Source: Sphingobium sp. Ant17
Lineage (GTDB): Bacteria > Pseudomonadota > Alphaproteobacteria > Sphingomonadales > Sphingomonadaceae
Assembly: GCF_000588875.1 (NCBI RefSeq)
Contig: NZ_JEMV01000001.1
Location: 103,310-167,309 of the forward strand
Direction of reading: 5' to 3'
DNA length: 64,000 nucleotides
The position numbers were made by a program, and so were the translations under genes. Shown here piece by piece: positions 28,798-38,390 of the stretch. Numbering within the stretch: the stretch's first letter is position 1; every line of letters starts with the position of its first letter. A model generated the notes under the pieces. It worked only from the letters and a program-made list of their open reading frames with translations. It did no database searches and was not told the origin of the DNA.

Positions 28798-29433
28798 ATG
28801 AACCGTTTTCCCATCGCCGCTTGCCTGCCCTTCCTCTTGCTCGCCGCCTGCGGGCGCACTGAGCCGGTCGCTGATATGCCGAGCCAGGAGGAGTTGGCGG
28901 CCGCCGCCAATGCCGCCGCTGCCGAAGCGCTTGCCGCGCAGCAGAGCGACGAAGGTCTGGACTCGCTCAATTATGTGAATGCGGCGCGCGGCTTTGCCGT
29001 TACGCTGCCCGAAGGCTGGGTGAAGGATGAAGGTGCCAGCAACGCCGATGGCATCGTCTATGAAGATCCGGGTGCAGGCGCGGATGTGCGCGTCTTCTGG
29101 CAGAAGAATGACGGCGACCAGACGCTGCAACAGATTGTCGAGACCGTCAGCGATGGCGCCGAAGGGGTCGATGGCGATTTCATCGGCGACAATGAATATC
29201 GCGGCACCGCCAATGATGGCGAAGGCAATAATGTCGCCGTCCGCCTGCTGCGCCAGCCCGACGGATCGATCGTAACCGCCACCTTCGTCTATCCCGAAAT
29301 GCTGAGCGAACAATATCAGAGCATATCGGACGCGCTGTTGCGCAGCCTGCGCTTATTGCCGACTGCGGGCGCTGCAACTCCGGACGCCGCCCCAGCAGCC
29401 GCCGCCAATGCAGCGACGGCGGAACAGCCCTAA
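28798..29433 (+). CDS. predicted lipoprotein, unknown function
   Basis: 211 residues with the lipobox LLAACGRT. The mature protein has an Ala/Glu-rich linker, then a compact domain (LNYVNAARGFAVTLPEGWVKDEG...VRVFWQKNDGDQTLQQIVE...VAVRLLRQPDGSIVTATFVYPE). That pattern resembles PsbP/MOG1-like folds in secreted stress proteins, though I cannot name a family with confidence. An Ala/Pro-rich tail ends the chain. It converges with ctaA. Confidence 0.7.
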   Translation: MNRFPIAACLPFLLLAACGRTEPVADMPSQEELAAAANAAAAEALAAQQSDEGLDSLNYVNAARGFAVTLPEGWVKDEGASNADGIVYEDPGAGADVRVFWQKNDGDQTLQQIVETVSDGAEGVDGDFIGDNEYRGTANDGEGNNVAVRLLRQPDGSIVTATFVYPEMLSEQYQSISDALLRSLRLLPTAGAATPDAAPAAAANAATAEQP

Positions 29434-29444
29434 AGCCTCTCGCC

Positions 29445-30485
29445 TTACCCCCTGCGCCGCCCAATGCTATGCGCGCCCCAGGCCATGGCGGCGACGACGA
29501 TCGCGCCGACCGCCTGGTGCAGAACCGCAAGCGGCAGCGCGATGCTGCTCATCACCGTGGCTATGCCCAGCAGGACTTGCGTGCCGACGCTCGCGTTGAT
29601 CGCGATCGACGCTCCGCGCTGGCCCGCCCGCTTCGCCCGCCGCGCCAGCAGGATCGCCAATGCCGCGACACCCCACGCCCACCAGCGATGGATGAAATGG
29701 ACCAGATAGGGGTCGCTCGACACTGTCGCCCATAGCGAACCCATCCAGGCAATGCCGACGGGCACGAAGCGATCGTTCATCAGCGGCCATGTGTTGGCGA
29801 CATAGCCCGCATCCAGCCCGGCAGTGAATGCGCCGAACAGCAATTGCACGAACAGCGCGATCAGTACGACCAGCGCAAAGGGCCGCAACGTTGCCGGGCG
29901 CGCATTGCGGTCCCGCGCGAGCATCAACAGGTCAAGCGCCGTCCACACCAGCCCGCCGATGATGAACAACGCCGTCAACAAATGCACGGCCAGCCGATAA
30001 TGGCTGACGTCGGTGCGTTCCGACAGGCCCGATTGCACCATCCACCAGCCAATCGCTCCTTGCAACCCGCCCAGCGCCAGCAGCGCCACCAGCCGCCAGC
30101 CATAGCCCTGCGGAATGGCGCGCTTCCACGCGAACCACAGCAGAGGCAGCGCGAAGGCAACGCCGATCAGCCGCCCCAACAATCGGTGCGCCCATTCCCA
30201 GAAGAAGATGAACTGGAAATCATTGAGGCTCATGCCCCGGTTGATCTGCTGATATTCGGGGATCTGCTGATAGAGGCGAAACGCCTCATTCCATTGTTCC
30301 TGGGTCAGCGGCGGGATGGCCCCGGTAATCGGCTTCCACTGCGTAATCGACAGGCCGGATTCGGTCAGGCGGGTGATGCCGCCGACCACGACCATGATGA
30401 AAACGAGCGTCGCTACCGATAGCAGCCAGCGGGCGATGGCGCGCGGCGCGGGCGCGGCGGACGATCGGGGAAAGGTCGCGGTCAT
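29445..30485 (-). CDS. ctaA: heme A synthase
   Basis: Inserted in the inner membrane, it oxidises the heme O methyl group to form heme A for aa3 oxidases. 346 residues with eight TM segments in two pseudo-symmetric halves. The heme-ligand histidines lie in FFWEWAHRLLGR, DVSHYRLAVHLLTA, YLVHFIHRWWAWG and AVLHQAVGA. VGGITRLTESGLSITQWKP is the N-terminal signature. A much longer open frame exists upstream to 31739, but that lies antisense to the dehydratase gene and is not coding. Confidence 0.96.
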   Translation of the reverse strand: MTATFPRSSAAPAPRAIARWLLSVATLVFIMVVVGGITRLTESGLSITQWKPITGAIPPLTQEQWNEAFRLYQQIPEYQQINRGMSLNDFQFIFFWEWAHRLLGRLIGVAFALPLLWFAWKRAIPQGYGWRLVALLALGGLQGAIGWWMVQSGLSERTDVSHYRLAVHLLTALFIIGGLVWTALDLLMLARDRNARPATLRPFALVVLIALFVQLLFGAFTAGLDAGYVANTWPLMNDRFVPVGIAWMGSLWATVSSDPYLVHFIHRWWAWGVAALAILLARRAKRAGQRGASIAINASVGTQVLLGIATVMSSIALPLAVLHQAVGAIVVAAMAWGAHSIGRRRG

Positions 30486-30622
30486 GGCCGGTCCATGCGC
30501 CGATGCCTGGCGCGTTTCAAGAGCGCATCGAGTGGACAAATGGGCAGGCCCGCCGATGATCCGCCAGATGACATCTTTCCCCCAAACCACCGCCAAATTT
30601 GCGCTGCCGATCGCATGTACGC

Positions 30623-30649
30623 TTGAAACTGTATTTGTATGAGTATATC
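30623..30649 (+). promoter_or_regulatory. candidate sigma-70 promoter of the sugar-acid operon
   Basis: TTGAAA (30623-30628) and TATATC (30644-30649) with a 15-base spacer, in an AT-rich patch 50 bases before the dehydratase start. The repeated GTAT/ATAT steps across the -10 region could hold the GntR operator. This rests on sequence inspection only. Confidence 0.4.
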
Positions 30650-30701
30650 GACATGATGAGCGCGCAAAAAGCGCCATGCCTTTTCTCGTCAGGATGCCCC
30701 A

Positions 30702-32504
30702 ATGAGCGATTCGTCCAAGCCCGCCCCCAAATTGCGCAGCCGCGCATGGTTCGACAACCCCGACAATATCGACATGACCGCGCTCTATCTGGAGCGTTAT
30801 CTGAACTTCGGCCTCAGCCTGGACGAACTGCGCAGCGGCAAGCCGATCATCGGCATCGCCCAGACCGGCAGCGATCTGTCGCCCTGCAACCGCCATCATA
30901 TGGTCCTGGCCGAGCGCATGCGCGATGGCATCCGCGAAATGGGCGGCATCGCGCTCGAATTTCCGGTCCATCCCATCCAGGAAACGGGCAAGCGCCCGAC
31001 CGCCGGCCTTGACCGCAACCTCGCCTATCTCGGCCTTGTCGAAGCAATCTACGGCTATCCGCTCGACGGCGTGATCCTGACCACCGGCTGCGACAAGACC
31101 ACGCCGGCGCTGCTGATGGCGGCTGCAACCGTCAACATCCCCGCCATCGCGCTGTCGGTCGGCCCGATGCTCAATGGCTGGTTCAAGGGCGAGCGCACCG
31201 GTTCGGGCACGATCGTCTGGAAGGCGCGCCAACTGCTCGCGGCGGGCAAGATCGACGATGAGGGCTTCATCAAGCTGGTCGCCTCGTCCGCCCCGTCCAC
31301 CGGCTATTGCAATACCATGGGCACGGCATCGACCATGAACTCGCTCGCCGAAGCGCTGGGCATGATGCTGCCGGGTTCGGCCGCGATCCCGGCCCCCTAT
31401 CGCGATCGCCAGGAAGTCGCTTACCTGACCGGCAAGCGCATCGTCGAAATGGTCGCCGAGGATCTGAAGCCCTCCGACATCTTGACCCGCGACGCCTTCC
31501 ATAATGCGATCATGGTCAACAGCGCCATCGGCGGGTCGACCAACGCGCCGATCCATCTCGCCGCGATCGCCCGCCATGTCGGCGTCGACCTGCCGCTCAA
31601 GGATTGGGAAACGGTTGGTCACAAAATCCCGTTGCTGGTCAACCTCCAGCCTGCGGGCGAATATCTGGGCGAGGATTATTATCGTGCCGGTGGCGTCCCC
31701 GCCGTGGTCGCACAGCTGATCGCGCAAGGGCTGATCCACGAGGGCGTCATGACCGTCAATGGCAAGACCATGGGCGACAATTGCCGCGGCGTGGAGATTG
31801 AAGACGAAAGGGTCATCCGCCCCTTCGATCAGCCATTAGTTGAAGATGCCGGCTTCTTGGTCCTGTCGGGCAATTTGTTCGACGCCGCCGTCATGAAGAC
31901 CAGCGTCATCAGCCCGGAATTCCGCGATCGCTACCTGTCCAACCCCGAAGATCCCAATGCCTTTGAAGGCCCGGCGGTCGTGTTCGACGGGCCAGAGGAT
32001 TATCATCACCGCATCGATGATCCCTCGGTCGGCATCACTGACCAGACCTTGCTCTTCATGCGTGGCGCGGGGCCGATCGGTTATCCGGGCGCGGCCGAAG
32101 TTGTAAACATGCGCCCCCCTGCCTATCTTATCACCGAAGGCGTTTCTGCCCTGCCCTGCATCGGCGATGGTCGCCAATCAGGCACGTCGGGCAGCCCGTC
32201 GATCCTCAACGCCTCGCCCGAAGCGGCGGCCATGGGCGGCCTCGCGCTGCTCGAAACCGGCGACCGGGTGCGCATGGATCTCAACACCGGCACGGTCAAC
32301 GTGCTGATTTCGGACGAGGAATTGGCTGAGCGGCGCGCAAAGCTGGAGGCCGCTGGCGGCTTCAAATATCCCGCTTCGCAAACGCCCTGGCAGGAAATCC
32401 AGCGATCGGTCGTTGGCCAGATGGATACCGGCGCGATCCTTGAAGGCGCGGAAAAATATCAGCGCATTGCCCAGACCATGGGCCTGCCGCGCGACAATCA
32501 TTAA
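30702..32504 (+). CDS. IlvD/Edd-family sugar-acid dehydratase (xylonate/arabinonate type)
   Basis: 600 residues, an [Fe-S] dehydratase that removes water from an aldonate to give a 2-keto-3-deoxy acid. It closely follows the Caulobacter XylD pattern: [52 protein letters not shown] (cluster Cys), [18 protein letters not shown] (cluster Cys) and [18 protein letters not shown]-xylonate, L-arabinonate or D-galactonate is the likely substrate; the next genes leave all three open. First gene of a four-gene group ending in its GntR regulator. Confidence 0.92.
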   Translation: MSDSSKPAPKLRSRAWFDNPDNIDMTALYLERYLNFGLSLDELRSGKPIIGIAQTGSDLSPCNRHHMVLAERMRDGIREMGGIALEFPVHPIQETGKRPTAGLDRNLAYLGLVEAIYGYPLDGVILTTGCDKTTPALLMAAATVNIPAIALSVGPMLNGWFKGERTGSGTIVWKARQLLAAGKIDDEGFIKLVASSAPSTGYCNTMGTASTMNSLAEALGMMLPGSAAIPAPYRDRQEVAYLTGKRIVEMVAEDLKPSDILTRDAFHNAIMVNSAIGGSTNAPIHLAAIARHVGVDLPLKDWETVGHKIPLLVNLQPAGEYLGEDYYRAGGVPAVVAQLIAQGLIHEGVMTVNGKTMGDNCRGVEIEDERVIRPFDQPLVEDAGFLVLSGNLFDAAVMKTSVISPEFRDRYLSNPEDPNAFEGPAVVFDGPEDYHHRIDDPSVGITDQTLLFMRGAGPIGYPGAAEVVNMRPPAYLITEGVSALPCIGDGRQSGTSGSPSILNASPEAAAMGGLALLETGDRVRMDLNTGTVNVLISDEELAERRAKLEAAGGFKYPASQTPWQEIQRSVVGQMDTGAILEGAEKYQRIAQTMGLPRDNH

Positions 32505-32538
32505 CTGGCCCCCGGCGCAAGTCGGTGTCCAGCCCCAC

Positions 32539-32582
32539 GGTCAGCATTGGACCCCGGCTTATGCCGGGGAACGATGCTGACC
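32539..32582. repeat. perfect inverted repeat, CCCCGGC hairpin family
   Basis: The outer arms GGTCAGCAT (32539-32547) and ATGCTGACC (32574-32582) enclose the inner arms CCCCGGC and GCCGGGG (32552-32558, 32563-32569). The inner part matches the repeat at 9-30. It lies between the dehydratase and aldehyde dehydrogenase genes, where the transcript would form a strong hairpin that could lower downstream expression (inference). Confidence 0.7.
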
Positions 32583-32610
32583 TTATCTGACTGAATTTCA
32601 GGAGAATCCC

Positions 32611-34188
32611 ATGTTCAACGGAGCCATCCTCATCGGCGCAAACGAGCGTCAGGGCGGAGAGACTTTCTACGCCATCAACCCGGCGACCGGCGAAAAAGGC
32701 GACATCGCCTTCTCCAGCGCCATGCCCGCCGAAGTCGAAGAAGCCAGCAAGCTGGCCGACGCCGCGTTCGACAGCTTCTCGACCCTGGCACCCGATGCCC
32801 GCGCTACCTTCCTGGAGACCGTTGCGGACAATATCGTCGCCATCGGCGACCTGCTGATCGAAACCGCCATGGCCGAATCCGGCCTGCCGCGCGCCCGTCT
32901 GGAAGGCGAGCGTGGCCGCACCGTCGGCCAGCTGCGTTTGTTCGCCAGCTATGTCCGACTCGGTGACTGGTTTGACGCCACGATCGACCCCGCCATGCCC
33001 GACCGCGCACCCCTTCCCCGTGCAGATCTGCGCCGCGTCAACCATTCGGTCGGCCCGGTTGCGGTGTTCGGCGCATCCAACTTCCCGCTCGCCTTCTCGG
33101 TTGCCGGTGGTGACACCGCATCGGCCTTCGCTGCCGGTTCGCCCGTCATCGTCAAGGGCCATAGCGCCCATCCCGGCACCGGCGAACTGGTCGCCCGCGC
33201 CATCCAGGCGGCGGTCAAGGCCTGCGGCCTGCATGAAGGCACCTTCTCCTACCTCCCCGGCGCAAACCGCGCTTTGGGTGGCGCACTGGTTGCTGATCCC
33301 CGTATCAAGGCGGTCGGCTTCACCGGATCGCGTGGCGGTGGCGTTGCGCTGATGAAGATCGCGGCGGACCGCAATGAACCGATCCCGGTCTATGCCGAAA
33401 TGTCGAGCATCAACCCTGTCGTCCTGCTCCCCGGCGCTCTGGCGGATCGCGCCGAAGCCATGGGCACGGCGTTCGTCGGCTCGCTGACCATGGGGTCGGG
33501 CCAGTTCTGCACCAACCCTGGCCTCGTCATCGCCCTCGATGGCCCGGACCTCGACAAGTTCGTCGCCGCCGCCGCCCAAGCCATGTCCGGCGCCCAGCCG
33601 CAGGTCATGCTGACGCCCGGCATCCACGAAGCCTATGAAAAGGGCGTCGCTGCCCTGTCCGGCGCAGATGGCGTCACGACCGTTGCTCGTGGCACCGAAG
33701 CGGACGGCTGCAACCGTGGCCAGGCCGCCTTCTTCGCGACCGATTCGGCGACCTTCGGGGCCAATCCGCTTCTGGCCGAAGAAGTGTTCGGTTCGTCGTC
33801 CGTTTTGATCAAATGCAGCAGCATCGAGGAAGTCATCGCGACCATCGCCGGTCTCGAAGGCCAGCTGACCGCGACGCTCCAACTGACCGAAGCCGACAAT
33901 GCGGATGCCGCCAAGCTGCTCCCCGTGCTGTCGCGCAAGGTCGGCCGCATCCTGACCAACGGCTGGCCAACCGGCGTCGAGGTGACCCATGCCATGGTGC
34001 ATGGCGGTCCCTTCCCGTCGACCGCCGATGGTCGCTCGACCTCGGTCGGCACGCTGGCGATGATGCGCTTCCTGCGCCCTGTCTGCTATCAGGACGTGCC
34101 CGACGCGCTGTTGCCAGCCGCCTTGCAGGACGCCAACCCGCTCAGCCTGACGCGCCGCGTCGATGGTAAGCTGGTCGCTGCTGCATGA
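32611..34188 (+). CDS. NADP-dependent aldehyde dehydrogenase, 2-ketoglutaric semialdehyde type
   Basis: 525 residues, of the KGSADH branch that oxidises 2,5-dioxopentanoate (alpha-ketoglutaric semialdehyde) to 2-oxoglutarate, the last step of Weimberg-type pentose oxidation. FGASNFPLAFSVAGGDTASAFAAGSPVIVKGHS holds the cofactor lysine; the catalytic Cys is in TMGSGQFCTNPGLV and the Glu in VYAEMSSINPVVLLPG. AGGAGAATCCC precedes the start. The next gene begins inside its last codons (4-base overlap). Confidence 0.92.
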   Translation: MFNGAILIGANERQGGETFYAINPATGEKGDIAFSSAMPAEVEEASKLADAAFDSFSTLAPDARATFLETVADNIVAIGDLLIETAMAESGLPRARLEGERGRTVGQLRLFASYVRLGDWFDATIDPAMPDRAPLPRADLRRVNHSVGPVAVFGASNFPLAFSVAGGDTASAFAAGSPVIVKGHSAHPGTGELVARAIQAAVKACGLHEGTFSYLPGANRALGGALVADPRIKAVGFTGSRGGGVALMKIAADRNEPIPVYAEMSSINPVVLLPGALADRAEAMGTAFVGSLTMGSGQFCTNPGLVIALDGPDLDKFVAAAAQAMSGAQPQVMLTPGIHEAYEKGVAALSGADGVTTVARGTEADGCNRGQAAFFATDSATFGANPLLAEEVFGSSSVLIKCSSIEEVIATIAGLEGQLTATLQLTEADNADAAKLLPVLSRKVGRILTNGWPTGVEVTHAMVHGGPFPSTADGRSTSVGTLAMMRFLRPVCYQDVPDALLPAALQDANPLSLTRRVDGKLVAAA

Positions 34189-35108
34189 GCATCCGGGCAG
34201 GTCTGGTAGGGCTGGGTAAAATCGCGCGCGACCAGCACCTGCCCGCGATGGCAAAGACCGACGGCATCGATCTAGTGGCCGTCGCCAGCCGCAACGCGCA
34301 GGGGGAAGGGGTGAATAATTACCCCGACCTCGGCGCGATGCTGGCGGGCGAACCTGATCTGGACGCCGTGATCTTGTGCCAGCCGCCGCAGGCCCGCTAT
34401 CATGCGGCGCGGCAGGCGTTGCTGGCGGGCAAACATGTTTTCCTCGAAAAGCCGCCCGGCGCGACCGTCTCTGAAGTAGAGGCGTTGATCGCGCTGGCGC
34501 AGCATCAGAATGTCACCCTCTATGCCAGCTGGCATAGCCGCTATGCCGCCGCCGTGGCGCAGGCCAAGGCCTGGATCGCGCAGCGCAAGATCGAACGCAT
34601 TTCGATCCAATGGCGCGAGGATGTTCGCCACTGGCACCCTGGCCAGCCCTGGATCTGGGAAGCAGGCGGCTTTGGCGTGTTCGATCCGGGCATCAACGCC
34701 CTGTCGATCCTGACCGAAATCGTCCCCGAACCCGTCACCGTCCTGTCCGCCAGTCTCGAAGTGCCGTCGAACAAGGACGCCCCGATCGGCGCGACGCTCG
34801 CCATGGCGACCGCGTCGGGCGCACCGATCGACACTGTGTTTGATTGGCGTCAGACCGGGCCGCAGACCTGGGACATCGCCGTCGACACCGACAATGGTAG
34901 TCTGTTGCTGTCCGAAGGCGGCAACACGCTGCGGCTGGACGGTGAAGTGCAGTTGAAAGCTCCCGACGAAGAATATCCCGCCATGTATCGCCGTTTCGTC
35001 GATCTGGTCGCATCCCGCGCGATCGACGCCGACACCGCGCCGCTCCGTCTTGTGGCCGACGCCTTCCTTTGCGGGCGGCATTGCCCTACGGCTGTATTCG
35101 AGGATTAG
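34185..35108 (+). CDS. Gfo/Idh/MocA-type sugar 1-dehydrogenase
   Basis: 307 residues, resembling L-arabinose 1-dehydrogenase and D-galactose 1-dehydrogenase, which oxidise the sugar to its lactone with NAD(P). The Rossmann motif is AGLVGLGKIARDQHLPAM, with the catalytic Lys in FLEKPPGATV and WHPGQPWIWEAGGFGVFDPGINALSIL typical of this branch. It supplies step one of the pathway whose dehydratase and semialdehyde dehydrogenase lie upstream. Overlaps the preceding gene by four bases. Confidence 0.88.
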   Translation: MSIRAGLVGLGKIARDQHLPAMAKTDGIDLVAVASRNAQGEGVNNYPDLGAMLAGEPDLDAVILCQPPQARYHAARQALLAGKHVFLEKPPGATVSEVEALIALAQHQNVTLYASWHSRYAAAVAQAKAWIAQRKIERISIQWREDVRHWHPGQPWIWEAGGFGVFDPGINALSILTEIVPEPVTVLSASLEVPSNKDAPIGATLAMATASGAPIDTVFDWRQTGPQTWDIAVDTDNGSLLLSEGGNTLRLDGEVQLKAPDEEYPAMYRRFVDLVASRAIDADTAPLRLVADAFLCGRHCPTAVFED

Positions 35109-35125
35109 AAACGGGAGCGGGAATT

Positions 35126-35860
35126 GTGAACAGTGGGCGCAAGGTCGGGTCGGAAGAGAGCGGGCTGCGCATCCACCAAACAATTGCCCGCGACCTGGGC
35201 ACCGCCATACTCACCGGCCGCCACCAGCCCGGTGAATTGTTCGAAGGTGAGATCGAGGCGTCCGACCGCCTCGGTGTTTCCCGCACCGCCTATCGCGAGG
35301 CTGTCCGCATCCTCATCGCCAAGGGGATGCTGGAAAGCCGGCCCAAGGCAGGCACCCGCGTCCTGCCGCGCAATCGCTGGAACGTGCTCGATCCCGAAAT
35401 GCTCGCCTGGATGTTTGCCGGCGAGCCGGACGCCAACTTCATCCGTGACCTGTTCGAACTACGCGGCGTCATAGAACCGGCGGCAGCGGAGTTCGCGGCA
35501 CGACGCCGCACCGACGATCAGCTCGCGGTGATGGAGGCCGCGCTTGCGGAGATGGGCCGCTATGGTCTCTCCACGCCCGAAGGCCGCGCCGCCGATCAGC
35601 GCTTTCACAATATGATCCTGGCCGCGACGCATAATGATGCCCTCGAAGCCTTGGCCAGTTCGGTCGGCGCGGCGGTAAGCTGGACCACCACCTTCAAGCA
35701 CCGCAAGAAATTGCTGCCCCGCGACCCCCTGCCCGACCATCGCGCCGTCTACCAGGCGATCGCTGCGCGCGACACGGCAGCCGCCCGGGCGGGCATGGCG
35801 GAACTGCTGCGCCTGGCGCTCGCCGACATGGACATCGCGTTGGCGGAACCGGGCGGCTGA
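35126..35860 (+). CDS. GntR/FadR-family transcriptional regulator
   Basis: 244 residues: an N-terminal winged helix (LGTAILTGRHQPGELFEGEIEASDRLGVSRTAYREAVRILIAKGMLESRPKAGTRV) and a C-terminal FCD ligand domain with metal-type residues (DLFELRGVIEPAAAEFAA, DQRFHNMILAATHN, DHRAVYQAI). The GTG at 35126 follows CGGGAGCGGG; upstream codons overlap the dehydrogenase gene. As the last gene of the sugar operon it is the probable local repressor, with a sugar acid or keto-deoxy acid as ligand (inference). Confidence 0.9.
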   Translation: MNSGRKVGSEESGLRIHQTIARDLGTAILTGRHQPGELFEGEIEASDRLGVSRTAYREAVRILIAKGMLESRPKAGTRVLPRNRWNVLDPEMLAWMFAGEPDANFIRDLFELRGVIEPAAAEFAARRRTDDQLAVMEAALAEMGRYGLSTPEGRAADQRFHNMILAATHNDALEALASSVGAAVSWTTTFKHRKKLLPRDPLPDHRAVYQAIAARDTAAARAGMAELLRLALADMDIALAEPGG

Positions 35861-35862
35861 TT

Positions 35863-35885
35863 ATCCTCCCCGTGCCGGGGAGGAT
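35863..35885. terminator. bidirectional hairpin terminator
   Basis: A perfect stem ATCCTCCCC / GGGGAGGAT with a five-base loop lies between the converging GntR and urtE genes. The T-tract is poor, so termination strength is uncertain. Confidence 0.6.
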
Positions 35886-36598
35886 TAAATCTGCACCAAA
35901 TGCGCGACGTCCTTCGCGCTCTCGTCGGCGATCGCGCCCTGCCGGATGATCCGCCCATTCTGCATCGCGCAATAGCGGTCGGCAAAGCGCCACACGAAAT
36001 CCAGATATTGTTCGACCACCAGCACCGTCATGCCCAGTTCGTCGCGCACATGGACCAGCGCGGCTTCGATCTGCTGGACGACATTAGGCTGGATACCCTC
36101 GGTCGGTTCGTCGAGCAGCAACAGGCTCGGCTCCCCCGCCAACGCCCGGCCGATCGCCAATTGCTGCTGCTCGCCGCCCGACAGGAAGCCTGCTGCCCGA
36201 CCGCGGATATCCCACAGCTTGGGGAAAAGGTCGAAAATATGCTGCGGCACCTTGGCGCCGCGCTTGCCGCGCCCGGCCAGCGCCGACAGGCCGGTTTCGA
36301 GATTTTCCATGACGGTGAGTTGCGGAAACACATGCCGTCCCTGCGGCACGAAGCCGATCCCCGCCCGCGCGCGGCCATGCGCGGGCATCGCGGTCATGTC
36401 GCGCCCGTCGAAATGCAGCGTTCCGCCCGTCACCGGCCGGGTGCCCATGATCGTATGCAGCAAGGTGGTCTTGCCCACGCCGTTGCGCCCGATCAACGCC
36501 ATTACCTGCCCGCGTTCCAACGCCAGGTCGACGTCCCACAAGACGCGGCTCTGGCCATAAGCGCTCGATAGGCCCGCAATCTCCAGCAGCGCGCTCAT
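35885..36598 (-). CDS. urtE: urea/amide ABC transporter ATPase UrtE
   Basis: 237-residue LivF-type ATPase. Walker A is ALIGRNGVGKTTLLHTIMG; the Q-loop lies in GIGFVPQGRHVFPQLTVMENL, with signature LSGGEQQQLAIGRAL and Walker B LLLLDEPTEGIQPNVVQQIE. With UrtD it powers uptake of urea or short-chain amides. Its start overlaps the urtD end by four bases. Last gene of urtABCDE. Confidence 0.93.
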   Translation of the reverse strand: MSALLEIAGLSSAYGQSRVLWDVDLALERGQVMALIGRNGVGKTTLLHTIMGTRPVTGGTLHFDGRDMTAMPAHGRARAGIGFVPQGRHVFPQLTVMENLETGLSALAGRGKRGAKVPQHIFDLFPKLWDIRGRAAGFLSGGEQQQLAIGRALAGEPSLLLLDEPTEGIQPNVVQQIEAALVHVRDELGMTVLVVEQYLDFVWRFADRYCAMQNGRIIRQGAIADESAKDVAHLVQI

Positions 36599-37353
36599 GC
36601 CGTATGGCCCAGATAGACGGCCGCCACTTCCGGGTCGGCGCGCACTTCGGCCACGCTGCCTTGCTTGAGGAACTTACCCTGATGCATCACCGTGACCGGC
36701 GCGGCCAATTGCTCGACGAAGCTCATATCATGGTCGATTACCAGCACGGTGCGGCTATCCCCCAGCCCCAAGATCAGTTGCGCGGTGCGGCTCGTTTCGG
36801 CCGGTCCCATGCCCGCCGTCGGCTCATCGAGCAGCAGCAGTTCCGCGCCCGTCGCCATCACCATCGCGATTTCCAGCCATTGCTTCTCACCATGGGCCAG
36901 CGTGCCTGCCTCCACATCGGCGCGATGCGTGAGCGCGACTGCCTCCAGCGCCTCTTCCACCGCCGCCCGCTCTTCCACCGGAATGCCGGTGCCCAGGCTT
37001 TTCCACCAGCGCCGGTCGCGCCGCGCCGCCAGCGCCAGATTGTCGCGCACGCTCAAGGTCGGCAACACGCCGGGTGCCTGGAACTTGCGGCAAATCCCCC
37101 GCCCGACGATCGCCTGTTCGGGCAGGGTCTGGATCTCCTCGCCCTTGAAGACAACCCGCCCCTCGCTTGGCCGCACCCGGCCGATGATCGTATCGCACAG
37201 CGTCGATTTGCCCGCGCCATTGGGACCGATCACGACCCGCGTCTCGCCCCGGTTCAGCGTCATCGAAAAACCGTCGAGCGCCTTGAACCCGCTATAGTCG
37301 ATGGTGACGCCATCGACGCTAAGCAGAAGCTCGGAAACCGCCGAACCGCTCAT
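36595..37353 (-). CDS. urtD: urea/amide ABC transporter ATPase UrtD
   Basis: 252-residue LivG-type ATPase. Walker A is VIGPNGAGKSTLCDTIIG, with Walker B LLLLDEPTAGMGPAETSRTAQL and H-loop VIDHDMSFVEQLA. The family signature region before Walker B reads LAHGEKQWLEIAMVMA, as in UrtD, rather than the usual LSGGQ. GRGICRKFQAPGVLPTLSVRDNL is characteristic. ATG 37353 gives MSGSAVSELLLSVDG; the longer frame lies over urtC. Overlaps urtC and urtE by four bases each. Confidence 0.94.
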   Translation of the reverse strand: MSGSAVSELLLSVDGVTIDYSGFKALDGFSMTLNRGETRVVIGPNGAGKSTLCDTIIGRVRPSEGRVVFKGEEIQTLPEQAIVGRGICRKFQAPGVLPTLSVRDNLALAARRDRRWWKSLGTGIPVEERAAVEEALEAVALTHRADVEAGTLAHGEKQWLEIAMVMATGAELLLLDEPTAGMGPAETSRTAQLILGLGDSRTVLVIDHDMSFVEQLAAPVTVMHQGKFLKQGSVAEVRADPEVAAVYLGHTA

Positions 37354-38390
37354 GCCGCCTTCCCCTTCGCCAGGCCCGCCAGCCCGCGCGGCAACAAGGT
37401 CACGACGAAGATGAACAGCGCCCCCATCAGATAGAGCCACAATTCGGGGAAAGCGCTCGAAACCGCATCGCGCGCCAGGTTGACCAGCAGCGCGCCGACG
37501 ATTGCGCCCGCCAGGCTGTAGCGCCCGCCGATCGCGACCCACACCACCATCTCGATCGAGGGGACGACGCCGATCAGCGCGGGCGACACGACGCCCGCAT
37601 GCAGCGTGAACAGCGCGCCGCCGATCCCCGCCAGCATCGCGGCGATGGCGAAGGCCGCCACCTTGAAGGGCGTCGGGTTATAGCCCAGGAACCGCACCCT
37701 GTTCTCGCCATCGCGCGACGCCCGCAACAATATGCCAAAGCGCGATGCCAGCAGCCAGCGCAGCGCGATGAACGCGACGCACAGTACCGCCAGCGTGACC
37801 CAGTAGAGCGCCGATCCCGTGCCGGGACTAGCCAACCCCACACCGAAGATCGAATAGAAGTCGGTGAGGCCATTAAAGCCCCCCGTCACATCCTGCCGAC
37901 TGATGATCAGCGTTGCGAAGGCGAGGCTCAGCGCTTGCGTGATCAGCGCGAAATAAGTGCCGCCCACGCGGCGATGAAACACCGCCCAGGAAAACAGCGC
38001 GCCCGCCAAAGTCGGGATGATGACGATCGCGGCCAGCGTGAAGAGCGGGCTGGTGAACGGCTCCCACCAGAGGGGCAGGCTTTCGCGTCCGCTCCACACC
38101 ATGAAGTCCGGGATCTCGCCGTCGGGCAGATCGGCCAGTTTCATGTGGATGGCGATGGCATAGCCGCCAAGGCCGAAAAACACTCCCTGCCCCAGGCTCA
38201 ATATGCCGCCATGGCCCCAGATGAGGACCAGGCCCAGCGCCAATATCCCCATCGCCATGAAGCGGGCGAGCAGGTTGAGGTCATAGCTCGACAGCGCGAA
38301 CGGCGCGACGAAGGCGAGCGCCAGCAGGAGCCACGGCAAGACTGGCTTGATCGGCGCGAAGCGCGTGGTGAGGGCGGAAAGATCAGGCAT
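37350..38390 (-). CDS. urtC: urea/amide ABC transporter permease UrtC
   Basis: 346-residue LivM-type permease with about nine TM helices. LVLIWGHGGILSLGQGVFFGLGGYAIAIHMKL is the family's first signature; RRVGGTYFALITQALSLAF and FLGYNPTPFKVAAFAIAAMLAGIGGALF are others. Overlaps urtB by eight bases and urtD by four, so the whole set is translationally coupled. Confidence 0.95.
   Translation of the reverse strand: MPDLSALTTRFAPIKPVLPWLLLALAFVAPFALSSYDLNLLARFMAMGILALGLVLIWGHGGILSLGQGVFFGLGGYAIAIHMKLADLPDGEIPDFMVWSGRESLPLWWEPFTSPLFTLAAIVIIPTLAGALFSWAVFHRRVGGTYFALITQALSLAFATLIISRQDVTGGFNGLTDFYSIFGVGLASPGTGSALYWVTLAVLCVAFIALRWLLASRFGILLRASRDGENRVRFLGYNPTPFKVAAFAIAAMLAGIGGALFTLHAGVVSPALIGVVPSIEMVVWVAIGGRYSLAGAIVGALLVNLARDAVSSAFPELWLYLMGALFIFVVTLLPRGLAGLAKGKAA

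Noticed and set aside
32362-34254. 630-codon open frame antisense to the aldehyde dehydrogenase
   Set aside because: Same reason: low-complexity shadow of a conserved gene.
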